A stretch of 11,118 bases of DNA from Candidatus Falkowiibacteriota bacterium (GCA_903839955.1 CAIMEI010000065.1:1-11118); one strand, 5' to 3'; shown: positions 6,041 through 11,118, counted from the stretch's first letter. Numbers and translations: made by a program. The notes: generated from the letters alone by a model not told the origin.

Positions 6041-6049
6041 AAATATTGG
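6035..6049. repeat. 15-bp direct repeat, right copy, at the islet edge
   Basis: Identical to TTTTTTAAATATTGG at 4229-4243. The two copies bracket about 1.8 kb of AT-rich accessory sequence holding both islet units. Confidence 0.6.
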
Positions 6050-6054
6050 CATTA

Positions 6055-6068
6055 TTTCCCATATAATG
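6055..6068. repeat. 14-bp direct repeat of a -10 region, copy 1
   Basis: TTTCCCATATAATG occurs here and at 6126-6139. This copy has no good -35 (TTAAAT at 17-base spacing, inside the terminator), so it may be a remnant or a weak second promoter for the ribosomal operon. Confidence 0.6.
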
Positions 6069-6109
6069 AGCTTGTTGAAAAGCATTCCAAGGTATTTCGC
6101 GCTAAGCTC

Positions 6110-6138
6110 TTGACATCACCAGGCGTTTCCCATATAAT
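6110..6138 (+). promoter_or_regulatory. Strong sigma-70-type promoter of the infA-ribosomal operon
   Basis: Perfect consensus TTGACA (6110-6115), 17-base spacer and TATAAT (6133-6138). The -10 lies in the second copy of the 14-bp repeat TTTCCCATATAATG (6126-6139). A transcription start near 6145 gives a leader of about 85 nt before the infA ATG. Confidence 0.9.
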
Positions 6139-6155
6139 GTACCTATATTAAATTT

Positions 6156-6173
6156 AAACAAGCTAACTTGTTT
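6156..6173 (+). promoter_or_regulatory. First hairpin of the infA leader
   Basis: AAACAAG (6156-6162) and CTTGTTT (6167-6173) form a perfect 7-bp stem with loop CTAA, about 12 nt after the expected transcription start. Its role is unknown; it could stabilise the leader or take part in an alternative fold with the terminator-like hairpin that follows. Confidence 0.6.
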
Positions 6174-6183
6174 TATATTTTAA

Positions 6184-6223
6184 AAATTTTGATAAAACCA
6201 GAGGGTTTTTATCAAATTTTTTT
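6184..6223 (+). terminator. Terminator-like hairpin (possible attenuator) directly before infA
   Basis: TTTGATAAAACC (6188-6199) pairs with GGTTTTTATCAAA (6204-6216), 12 bp with one bulged T, short loop, followed by seven T (6217-6223). The T-run ends six bases before the infA ATG at 6230. The geometry is that of an intrinsic terminator, but it sits inside the leader of an essential operon, so conditional read-through or a purely translational role is implied. Confidence 0.65.
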
Positions 6224-6229
6224 GTGTTA

Positions 6230-6496
6230 ATGTCAAAAGCAAAACGAAAGACTAAGGAAAAAGTGGAAACCGGTGATACTTTAAACGCCAAGGATTTCAT
6301 TGAAATGCAGGGCGAGGTTTTGGAGTTAATGCCGGCGGCCACCTTCCGCGTCGCCATCGCTGGCGGCCACGAGATTTTGGCGCACCTTTCCGGTCGCATG
6401 CGGATGAACAAGATTCGCTTGCTTCCCGGCGACAAAGTCAAATTGCAGATCAGTCCCTACGATCTCACCAAGGGCCGTATCACCTACCGCCTCTAA
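6230..6496 (+). CDS. infA: Translation initiation factor IF-1
   Basis: IF-1 is an OB-fold protein that occupies the A site of the 30S subunit during initiation. Of 88 residues the last 67 or so align with the family: IEMQGEVLELMPAATFRVAIAGGHEILAHLSGRMRMNKIRLLPGDKVKLQISPYDLTKGRITYRL. The first 20 residues (SKAKRKTKEKVETGDTLN) are a basic extension; E. coli IF-1 has 72 residues. ATG 6230 is preferred to the in-frame GTG at 6224, whose only added residues are two. It is the first gene of the ribosomal operon, directly behind the terminator-like hairpin and without Shine-Dalgarno sequence; rpmJ follows 40 bases downstream. Confidence 0.96.
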   Translation: MSKAKRKTKEKVETGDTLNAKDFIEMQGEVLELMPAATFRVAIAGGHEILAHLSGRMRMNKIRLLPGDKVKLQISPYDLTKGRITYRL

Positions 6497-6536
6497 ACGC
6501 GGTCCGAAATTATCAAGATATTAATTTAGATTTTAT

Positions 6537-6650
6537 ATGAAAGTAAGAGCGAGTGCCAAGAAAATTTGTAAAGACTGCAAAGTGGTCCGCCGCAAAGGCC
6601 GTGTCCATGTGATTTGTGCCAATCCGAAGCACAAGCAGAGACAAGGGTAA
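6537..6650 (+). CDS. rpmJ: Ribosomal protein bL36
   Basis: A 37-residue basic protein of the large subunit, MKVRASAKKICKDCKVVRRKGRVHVIC... ending KHKQRQG. It carries the zinc-ribbon ligands Cys11, Cys14, Cys27 and His32, so this is the zinc-containing (C+) form. Length and sequence match the family (37-38 residues). Its place between infA and rpsM is the usual bacterial order. The start lacks a Shine-Dalgarno sequence (TTTAGATTTTATATG). Confidence 0.97.
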   Translation: MKVRASAKKICKDCKVVRRKGRVHVICANPKHKQRQG

Positions 6651-6675
6651 TTTTATTATTTTGTAATTATTTTGT

Positions 6676-7068
6676 ATGGCTATTAGAATCGCAGGAGTAA
6701 ATCTTCCTATCGAAAAACGCGCTCATGTCGCCTTGACCTATATTTATGGCATCGGCATCACCCGCGCGCACAAAATTTTAGAAAAAGCACAGGTCAATCC
6801 GGAAACCAAGATGAAAGACTTTTCCGAAACGGAAGTGAACTTGATCCGCGAAATTATTGAAAAACAACACACCGTGGAAGGCGATTTGCGCCGCGAGGTG
6901 GCTAGCAACATCAAACGCTTGCGCGACATCAACTGCTACCGCGGTTTGCGCCATGCCAAGAACTTGCCGGTACGCGGGCAGAGAACCAAGACCAATAGCC
7001 GAACGGTCAGGGGCAACAAACGTGTGACTATGGGCAGCGGCAAGGTTAAAGCGGGGTTAAAGACCTAA
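6676..7068 (+). CDS. rpsM: Ribosomal protein uS13
   Basis: uS13 sits in the head of the 30S subunit and contacts tRNA and the 50S subunit. The 130 residues match the family end to end: MAIRIAGVNLPIEKRAHVALTYIYGIG start, helix-two-turns-helix core, YRGLRHAKNLPVRGQRTKTNSRTVRG motif and a basic tail (GSGKVKAGLKT). The start ATG is preceded by an AT-rich tract ending TTTTGT. It is followed not directly by rpsK, as is usual, but by a 221-base gap holding a large palindrome, which suggests that transcription may be partly ended or processed after this gene. Confidence 0.98.
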   Translation: MAIRIAGVNLPIEKRAHVALTYIYGIGITRAHKILEKAQVNPETKMKDFSETEVNLIREIIEKQHTVEGDLRREVASNIKRLRDINCYRGLRHAKNLPVRGQRTKTNSRTVRGNKRVTMGSGKVKAGLKT

Positions 7069-7072
7069 CCAG

Positions 7073-7202
7073 AGTGCGACTTCCGTTTTTGACGAACTTC
7101 TTCGTCGGCGCTTAAGTCGCGTGCGCTCACCGTATGTCACATACGACTCGCTTCGCTCCTTATCGCCTCCTTGAATTTCGTTCAAAAACAAAAGTCCTCA
7201 CC
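7073..7202. repeat. 130-bp imperfect palindrome between rpsM and rpsK
   Basis: Arms 7073-7131 and 7145-7202 are imperfect reverse complements around the centre GTATG-TCA-CATAC (7132-7144). The outer 35 bases match best: GTGCGACTTCCGTTTTTGA against the complement of TTCAAAAACAAAAGTCCTCAC. Six T follow directly (7203-7208), so on the + strand it has the form of a very long intrinsic terminator. No coding frame is apparent. It looks like a dispersed palindromic repeat or miniature element, which one window cannot confirm. Confidence 0.65.
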
Positions 7203-7204
7203 TT

Positions 7205-7234
7205 TTTTGAGAGCATTTCATCTCAAAATGAAAT
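7205..7234 (+). promoter_or_regulatory. Two mutually exclusive hairpins before rpsK
   Basis: TTTTGAGA (7205-7212) pairs perfectly with TCTCAAAA (7221-7228), loop of 8. ATTTCAT (7215-7221) pairs perfectly with ATGAAAT (7228-7234). The two share bases 7221 and 7228 and cross, so either one can form but not both fully. Function unknown. Confidence 0.45.
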
Positions 7235-7252
7235 CCCATCCATAATAATATA

Positions 7253-7287
7253 TTCATCACCATAAGATTCAAAAAATATAATATAAT
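7253..7287 (+). promoter_or_regulatory. Possible rpsK promoter with tandem TATAAT boxes
   Basis: Two overlapping TATAAT boxes (7277-7282 and 7282-7287) lie immediately before the rpsK ATG at 7290. The -35 is weak (TTCATC at 7253-7258, 18-base spacer). If used, transcription would start within a few bases of the ATG, giving a leaderless or nearly leaderless mRNA. AT-richness alone could also explain the boxes. Confidence 0.4.
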
Positions 7288-7289
7288 TT

Positions 7290-7871
7290 ATGTCTGAAGA
7301 GAATAAGAAAACTGAAGAAGAAATCTTGACTCCCGCCACTCCTGCGGAAGCGGTTGCCGCTCCTGTCGAAGATGATGACGATGAAGATTTGAAATTTTCC
7401 ACCCTGTCCGCCGCCGACGAAGAGTTGCCGGAGGAAATCAAGCAGAAACTGGAAAAGAACAAACAGGCTCGCGCCAAAAAGAAATTGGTGAAGAAGAAAA
7501 AGAAAAAAGCCGGCGCCAAAGTTGTCAAAGTGGGCCGCGCTTACATTAACGCGACCTACAACAACACCATGATTTCTCTGACTGACAATAACGGCGACGT
7601 TATTTCCTGGGCCAGCGCTGGTATGGCTGGTTTCAAGGGCGCCAAGAAGGCGACTCCTTATGCCGCCCAAATCATCACCAAGATTGCTTCCCAGAAAGCG
7701 CGCGAAGAATACGGTTTGGAAGAAGTGAGCGTTTTTGTGGCCGGTGTCGGCACGGGACGTGAAGCGGCTATCCGCGCTTTGAACGCCAACGGCTTAAACG
7801 TCACTGCCATCAAAGATGTTACTCCAGTGCCGCACAACGGCTGCCGTCCGAAAAAGCCAAGACGCGTGTAA
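7290..7871 (+). CDS. rpsK: Ribosomal protein uS11 with long charged N-terminal extension
   Basis: uS11 lies on the 30S platform near the E site and mRNA exit. The 193 residues exceed the usual 117-130. Residues 1 to about 75 are an extension: an acidic part (EENKKTEEE..., DDDDED, DEELPEEIK) then a basic run (KKKLVKKKKKKAGAK). The family core follows: GRAYINATYNNTMISLTDNNGDVISWASAGMAGFKGAKKATPYAAQ, VFVAGVGTGREAAIRAL and the closing DVTPVPHNGCRPKKPRRV. No in-frame start nearer to the core is obvious. ATG 7290 follows tandem TATAAT boxes and may be read from a leaderless message. rpsD follows 28 bases downstream. Confidence 0.96.
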   Translation: MSEENKKTEEEILTPATPAEAVAAPVEDDDDEDLKFSTLSAADEELPEEIKQKLEKNKQARAKKKLVKKKKKKAGAKVVKVGRAYINATYNNTMISLTDNNGDVISWASAGMAGFKGAKKATPYAAQIITKIASQKAREEYGLEEVSVFVAGVGTGREAAIRALNANGLNVTAIKDVTPVPHNGCRPKKPRRV

Positions 7872-7899
7872 TTAATTAGAAATTTTTCAAAATATTGAT

Positions 7900-8523
7900 A
7901 TGGGTAGAAATTTAGAACCAAAATGCAAACAGTGCCGCCGTCTCGGTGAAAAGCTGTTTTTGAAGGGAGAACGTTGCAGTACCGCCAAATGCGGAATGAT
8001 TAAGCGCAACTATGCTCCTGGATTCCACGGCCCGAAAGGCCGCAAGCGCTTGAGCGACTACGGTTTGCAATTAGCGGAAAAACAGAAAGCCAAGAAATTC
8101 TATAATTTAATGGAAAAGCAATTCCGCGCCACCTTCGTGAACGCGCAGAAAAAGACTGGTGATGCTGGTAAGAATTTTTTCCGCCTCCTGGAAATGCGCC
8201 TGGACAATGTCGTCTACCGCTTAGGTTTCGCTTCTTCCCGCACTCAGGCCAGACAACTCGTTAACCATGGCCACTTCACAATCAACGGCCGCAAAGCCAG
8301 CACTCCTTCGATCACGGTCAAAGTCGGCGATGTCGTCGCCATCAAAAAATCCAGCGAAAAGAGCCGCCACTTCCGCGATGGCGAGCAGAGCAAAAAATCC
8401 GAACTGCCCAGCTGGCTCAATAAGGAAAAAGACAATAGCGCCAAAGTTCTCCACGAACCGAACGATAACGATTTGCCCCAGAATTTCAATGTCCAAATGA
8501 TCATTGAACATTACTCAAAATAA
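7900..8523 (+). CDS. rpsD: Ribosomal protein uS4
   Basis: uS4 is a primary 16S rRNA binder that nucleates 30S body assembly; in E. coli it represses its own operon. The 207 residues match the usual length. The N-terminus carries the zinc ligands Cys9, Cys12, Cys26 and Cys31 (CKQC...C....C), so it is the C+ form. Then come the YAPGFHGPKGRKRLSDYG..LAEKQKAK region and the S4 RNA-binding domain (RLDNVVYRLGFASSRTQARQLVNHGHFTINGRKASTPSITVKVGDVVAI, about residues 98-150). The C-terminus ends in IIEHYSK as in the family. The 49 bases to rpoA contain no strong hairpin; whether an S4-binding site exists here is unknown. Confidence 0.98.
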   Translation: MGRNLEPKCKQCRRLGEKLFLKGERCSTAKCGMIKRNYAPGFHGPKGRKRLSDYGLQLAEKQKAKKFYNLMEKQFRATFVNAQKKTGDAGKNFFRLLEMRLDNVVYRLGFASSRTQARQLVNHGHFTINGRKASTPSITVKVGDVVAIKKSSEKSRHFRDGEQSKKSELPSWLNKEKDNSAKVLHEPNDNDLPQNFNVQMIIEHYSK

Positions 8524-8572
8524 TTAAAGCGTCCCGTCTTGGTCATTTTAGCCAAACGCCACGCGCCTTATT

Positions 8573-9376
8573 ATGCAAAACATCGCTTTAGCCAAAAAAA
8601 TTGAATTTAAGCCTGGGAAAGACGAGAACGAAGGGTCAATCATCGTTGAGCCTTTGTATCCTGGTTATGGTATGACCCTGGGTAATTCATTGCGCCGCGT
8701 ATTATTATCCTCTCTTCCGGGTGCTGCTGTTATCGGTGTTAAGATCAAGGGTATTAGCCATGAATTCATGGCCATGCCGGGGGTCAAAGAAGACGTCTTG
8801 GAAATCATTTTAAACTTAAAACAATTGCGCTTGAAGGTCCACACTGAAGAAGAAGTTGTCTTGGAACTGCACGTCAAAGGCGCCAAAAAAATCACCGCCG
8901 CTGATATCACCAAAAACGCCGACGTGGAAATCGCTAACCCCGATTTATTCCTAGCCGAAACCACCGCCGCCACTTCCAATTTGGATTTGGAAATCTATGT
9001 CCGCGAAGGCCGCGGCTACCGCATGGTGGAAGGCAACAAGAAAGACGGCCGTGACATTGGCTACATCGAAATCGATTCCATTTTTTCTCCAGTTTTGATT
9101 GTAAGCATTAACGTGGAAAATACCCGCGTCGGTAAAATGACCAACTGGGACAAATTAGTTTTGAACCTCAAAACTGACGGCACAATCACCCCAATGGAAG
9201 CCTTTGAGCAATCCGTAAAAATCTTAGTTGACCAATTCAGCATCTTACTCCCGGGCGCGATGGAAATCGCCAAGGAAGCGGAAGTGGAAGAGGTCGTTGA
9301 GGAAGAAACGCCGGTTGTGGAGGAAGAAGTTGTGGAAGAAGAAAAACCCGCCAAAAAAACCAAAAAGACCAAATAA
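8573..9376 (+). CDS. rpoA: RNA polymerase alpha subunit lacking the C-terminal domain
   Basis: Alpha dimerises through its N-terminal domain and scaffolds assembly of beta and beta-prime. The protein has 267 residues against about 310-330 in most bacteria. The N-terminal domain is complete: PLYPGYGMTLGNSLRRVLLSSLPGAAVIGVKI, MPGVKEDVLEIILNLK, the insert domain, and TNWDKLVLNLKTDGTITPMEAFEQSVKILVDQFSIL. From residue 233 on there is only an acidic repeat (EVEEVVEEETPVVEEEVVEEE) and a lysine tail (KPAKKTKKTK). The helix-hairpin-helix alpha-CTD that binds UP elements and activators is missing, and no out-of-frame remnant lies in the 33 bases before rplQ. The same loss is known in CPR lineages. ATG 8573 has no Shine-Dalgarno sequence. 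Confidence 0.97.
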   Translation: MQNIALAKKIEFKPGKDENEGSIIVEPLYPGYGMTLGNSLRRVLLSSLPGAAVIGVKIKGISHEFMAMPGVKEDVLEIILNLKQLRLKVHTEEEVVLELHVKGAKKITAADITKNADVEIANPDLFLAETTAATSNLDLEIYVREGRGYRMVEGNKKDGRDIGYIEIDSIFSPVLIVSINVENTRVGKMTNWDKLVLNLKTDGTITPMEAFEQSVKILVDQFSILLPGAMEIAKEAEVEEVVEEETPVVEEEVVEEEKPAKKTKKTK

Positions 9377-9409
9377 TTTTTTAAATAACGAAATTTTTGC
9401 CCTGATCAT

Positions 9410-9760
9410 ATGAGACACCGAAATGCCAATAAAACTTTAGACCGCAAAAAAGCCCCGCGCGAACTGATGTTACGCAATATGGCTTCCAGCATCTTGATTT
9501 ACGAAAAAGTGAAGACCACCGAAGCGAAAGCCAAGGTTGTCCGCTCTTTAGTTGATCAAATGATTACCGTTGCCAAGGCCGGAACTCTCGCCGCGCGCCG
9601 CGAATTGATCGCCACTCTGCCGCAAGACAATGCAGTCAAGAAGGCAATCGAAGTTTTAGCGGCTCGCTACAAAGACCGCCAGGGTGGTTACACTCGGATC
9701 ATCAAGCTCGGCACCCGCCAGGGTGACGGCGCCGAAATGGTGCAGATTGAACTGGTATAA
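9410..9760 (+). CDS. rplQ: Ribosomal protein bL17
   Basis: A 116-residue large-subunit protein near the peptide exit tunnel. It matches bL17 throughout: MRHRNANKTLDRKKAPRELMLRNMASSILIYEKVKTTEAKAKVVRSLVDQMITVAK, YKDRQGGYTRIIKLGTRQGDGAEMVQIEL. Length is close to the core family (about 115-127). It follows rpoA by 33 bases, the usual order at the end of the alpha operon, and is followed by rplM after 19 bases. Upstream of the ATG is TTTTTGCCCTGATCAT, with no Shine-Dalgarno sequence. Confidence 0.98.
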   Translation: MRHRNANKTLDRKKAPRELMLRNMASSILIYEKVKTTEAKAKVVRSLVDQMITVAKAGTLAARRELIATLPQDNAVKKAIEVLAARYKDRQGGYTRIIKLGTRQGDGAEMVQIELV

Positions 9761-9779
9761 ATTCTGATAACCTAATTAT

Positions 9780-10136
9780 ATGACCAAAGTGGAAAGAAAA
9801 TTACACAAAATTGACGCCACCGACAAAACCGTCGGCCGCCTCGCCACCAATATCGCCACGATTTTGCGCGGCAAAAACAAACCGGAATACCAGCCGCACC
9901 TGGACCTGGGCGACATTGTCGAGGTTTATAATATCGGCGCTCTGAAATTCACCGGCAAAAAGGCCGATCAGAAAAAATATTTCAGCTACTCCGGATATCT
10001 TGGCGGTTTAAAAACCAAAAAAATCTCCGAAATTTTGGCCGATAACCCGGGCGACGTTTTGCGCCGGGCCGTTCGCGAAATGCTGCCAGATACCAGACTG
10101 CGCGTCGGCATGCTGAAACGATTAATCATCAAATAA
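9780..10136 (+). CDS. rplM: Ribosomal protein uL13, short form
   Basis: uL13 is an early-assembling 50S protein. The 118 residues cover the core: HKIDATDKTVGRLATNIATILRGKNKPEYQPHLDLGDIVEVYNIGALKFTGKKADQKKYFSYSGYLGGLK and the closing AVREMLPDTRLRVGMLKRLIIK. Compared with the 142-residue E. coli protein, a few N-terminal residues and the roughly 20-residue C-terminal tail after the KLKVY strand are absent. The ATG at 9780 is preceded by CTAATTAT. rplM and rpsI form the usual pair; rpsI starts 11 bases after the stop. Confidence 0.97.
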   Translation: MTKVERKLHKIDATDKTVGRLATNIATILRGKNKPEYQPHLDLGDIVEVYNIGALKFTGKKADQKKYFSYSGYLGGLKTKKISEILADNPGDVLRRAVREMLPDTRLRVGMLKRLIIK

Positions 10137-10147
10137 TTTAGAGTATT

Positions 10148-10657
10148 ATGCCAGAAAAGAAAACAAGCAAAGAAAAAGAGCCGAAGAAAGTTCTTGAAGC
10201 CGCTGAAGAGCCGGTTTTGGAGAACGAGGAAGCAGTGTTTGAAAAAACTCCAGAAACTGCTGATTTTTCCGGTGAATACTTAAAGACTGTCGGCCGCCGC
10301 AAGACCTCCGTCGCCCAAGTCCGCCTGTTCAGAGGTGGTAAGGGGGTGATCATGGTCAACGGCAAAAAGGCTTCCCAATATTTCCCGGGTGAAATGATCA
10401 ACATTTTGACCCAGCCCTTGAAAGCTTCCGGTCACGTCCGTGATTTGAATTTTTCCATCATCGTCCGCGGTGGTGGTGTGAGCGGCCAAGTGGAAGCAGT
10501 GCGTCACGGCATTGCCCGCGCTTTGTTTGCCTTCGACGAAGCCCTGAAAGAACAACTCAAAGCCAACGGCTGGCTCACTCGCGATCGCCGCGCCAAAGAA
10601 AGAAAGAAACCAGGCTTGAAAGGCGCCAGAAAGAGACCGCAGTGGAGCAAGCGCTAA
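10148..10657 (+). CDS. rpsI: Ribosomal protein uS9 with acidic N-terminal extension
   Basis: uS9 lies in the 30S head; its basic C-terminal tail reaches the P-site tRNA. The 169 residues exceed the usual 128-134. Residues 1 to about 40 form a charged extension (KKTSKEKEPKKVLEAAEEPVLENEEAVFEK). The core begins at YLKTVGRRKTSVAQVRLFRGGKG, continues with VNGKKASQYFP and GGGVSGQVEAVRHGIARAL, and ends in the typical tail DRRAKERKKPGLKGARKRPQWSKR, where the final Arg contacts tRNA. It is the last gene of the operon; a terminator follows after 18 bases. Confidence 0.97.
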   Translation: MPEKKTSKEKEPKKVLEAAEEPVLENEEAVFEKTPETADFSGEYLKTVGRRKTSVAQVRLFRGGKGVIMVNGKKASQYFPGEMINILTQPLKASGHVRDLNFSIIVRGGGVSGQVEAVRHGIARALFAFDEALKEQLKANGWLTRDRRAKERKKPGLKGARKRPQWSKR

Positions 10658-10675
10658 AACTTATATATACTTTTC

Positions 10676-10699
10676 AAAAGTCCCCGCAAGGGGATTTTT
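10676..10699 (+). terminator. Intrinsic terminator of the ribosomal operon
   Basis: AAAAGTCCCC (10676-10685, reading with one G-T wobble) pairs with GGGGATTTTT (10690-10699), closed by a GCAA tetraloop of the stable GNRA type, with the T-run forming the lower stem. It lies 18 bases after the rpsI stop. Confidence 0.88.
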
Positions 10700-10757
10700 G
10701 GTTATTTTAGCCAATATTAGCTATTATAGTTATAGACAGTGAAGTTGGGGTTGCTTA

Positions 10758-10786
10758 TTGCCTTATTACATTATGTATGCTATTAT
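10758..10786 (+). promoter_or_regulatory. Candidate promoter of the Fic-family gene
   Basis: TTGCCT (10758-10763), 17-base spacer, TATTAT (10781-10786) preceded by TG at 10778-10779 (extended -10). The -10 abuts the first arm of the inverted repeat at 10786. Expected start near 10793. Confidence 0.6.
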
Positions 10787-10842
10787 TAGAATAAGCGTGT
10801 TTCTTATTCTAATCATTAGAACGAGAGCTTGCTTTATTCTAA
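10786..10842. promoter_or_regulatory. Nested inverted repeats, possible operator of the Fic-family gene
   Basis: TTAGAATAAG (10786-10795) and CTTATTCTAA (10803-10812) are a perfect 10-bp inverted repeat with a 7-base centre. A second, weaker pair follows: TTAGAA (10816-10821) and TTCTAA (10837-10842), the latter within TTTATTCTAA (10833-10842), a near copy of 10803-10812. The elements overlap the predicted transcription start, a position that suits a repressor site. A hairpin in the leader RNA is the alternative. Confidence 0.55.
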
Positions 10843-10852
10843 AGTAAAATAT

Positions 10853-11118
10853 ATGAGTAAAAAACCATTTATCCCCCAGGTGCTTCCGATAGAAATAAAC
10901 TATGAAGATCTAATTGAATATATTACCAAGGCGCATCGAGCGATTACCAGTCTTGATACCAGGCTGACGCATGTGCCAAATTCAGAATATCTGGGGCGCA
11001 CCATGCAAACAAAGGAGGCCGTTTTGAGTTCTAAAATTGAGGGTACCCAGGCCACCCTGGACGAAGTGTTTGAATTTGAGGCGCAAATGGCTAGCAAGGA
11101 CGAGGAAAAGAAGAAGGA
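10853..11118 (+). CDS. Fic-family protein, N-terminal part (3' partial)
   Basis: 88 complete codons are visible before the window ends; the catalytic Fic core (HPFxxGNGR) would lie further on and is not seen. The visible part matches the N-terminal domain of stand-alone Fic proteins: a start with P..LP.EINYEDLIEYITKAHRAITSLDTRL, then the segment KEAVLSSKIEGTQATLDEVFEFEAQ. In this family the SS(K/R)IEG helix carries an inhibitory Glu that blocks productive ATP binding in the active site. Fic enzymes usually transfer AMP to a hydroxyl group of target proteins; the target here is unknown. Single gene with its own promoter and inverted repeats. No Shine-Dalgarno sequence before ATG 10853. Confidence 0.88.
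   Translation, partial: MSKKPFIPQVLPIEINYEDLIEYITKAHRAITSLDTRLTHVPNSEYLGRTMQTKEAVLSSKIEGTQATLDEVFEFEAQMASKDEEKKK

Noticed and set aside
7223..7670. Minus-strand frames over the start of rpsK
   Set aside because: Their Phe/Ser/Leu-rich translations are the reverse of the Lys/Glu-rich extension of uS11.
8524..8572. S4 autoregulatory structure between rpsD and rpoA
   Set aside because: The 49 bases show only a 4-bp stem (TTGG/CCAA); not enough to call an element.
10725..10730. TATAGT upstream of the Fic gene as -10
   Set aside because: The nearest -35-like TTGGTT is 21 bases away; the pair at 10758-10786 has correct spacing and an extended -10.
10786..10842. CRISPR array
   Set aside because: Repeats are only 6-10 bp, inverted, and without regularly spaced direct copies or cas genes.

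Overview
The window reads as a housekeeping stretch of a Candidate Phyla Radiation (Patescibacteria, probably Parcubacteria-like) genome. The pointers are: RNA polymerase alpha that stops at the end of its N-terminal domain (no alpha-CTD); alanyl-tRNA synthetase that ends right after the editing domain (no C-Ala domain); low-complexity charged extensions on S11, S9 and RpoA; no clear Shine-Dalgarno sequence in front of any of 16 starts; and small hypothetical proteins of a style I associate with these genomes. The exact lineage is inferred, not proven.

Layout, all on the + strand. (1) 1-737: 3' part of an ABC exporter ATPase. (2) 777-4177: murB, a small DUF3850/ASCH-like gene overlapping it by ATGA, then alaS, closed by a hairpin at 4205-4234. 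The alaS editing domain carries an AT-rich in-frame insert of about 110 codons (3719-4048, about 29% GC by hand count). (3) 4244-6049: an AT-rich accessory islet of two tandem transcription units. Each has a near-consensus extended -10 promoter, a leader of about 110 nt with shared sequence boxes, one or two orphan genes (a receiver-like protein; a one-TM protein plus a putative lipoprotein), and a terminator with a similar stem and loop. A 15-bp direct repeat lies at both outer edges. (4) 6110-10699: the translation/transcription operon infA-rpmJ-rpsM-rpsK-rpsD-rpoA-rplQ-rplM-rpsI. It starts with a strong promoter and an intrinsic-terminator-like hairpin whose T-run ends six bases before the infA ATG. 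It is split between rpsM and rpsK by a 130-bp imperfect palindrome, and ends at a GCAA-loop terminator. (5) 10758-11118: promoter and nested inverted repeats in front of the 5' part of a Fic-family gene, cut by the window end.

The genes serve cell-wall precursor synthesis (murB), tRNA-Ala charging (alaS), ribosome assembly and initiation (infA and the ribosomal proteins) and transcription (rpoA). The most unusual material is the alaS insert, the pair of related leaders in the islet, the attenuator-like infA leader and the palindrome inside the ribosomal operon.
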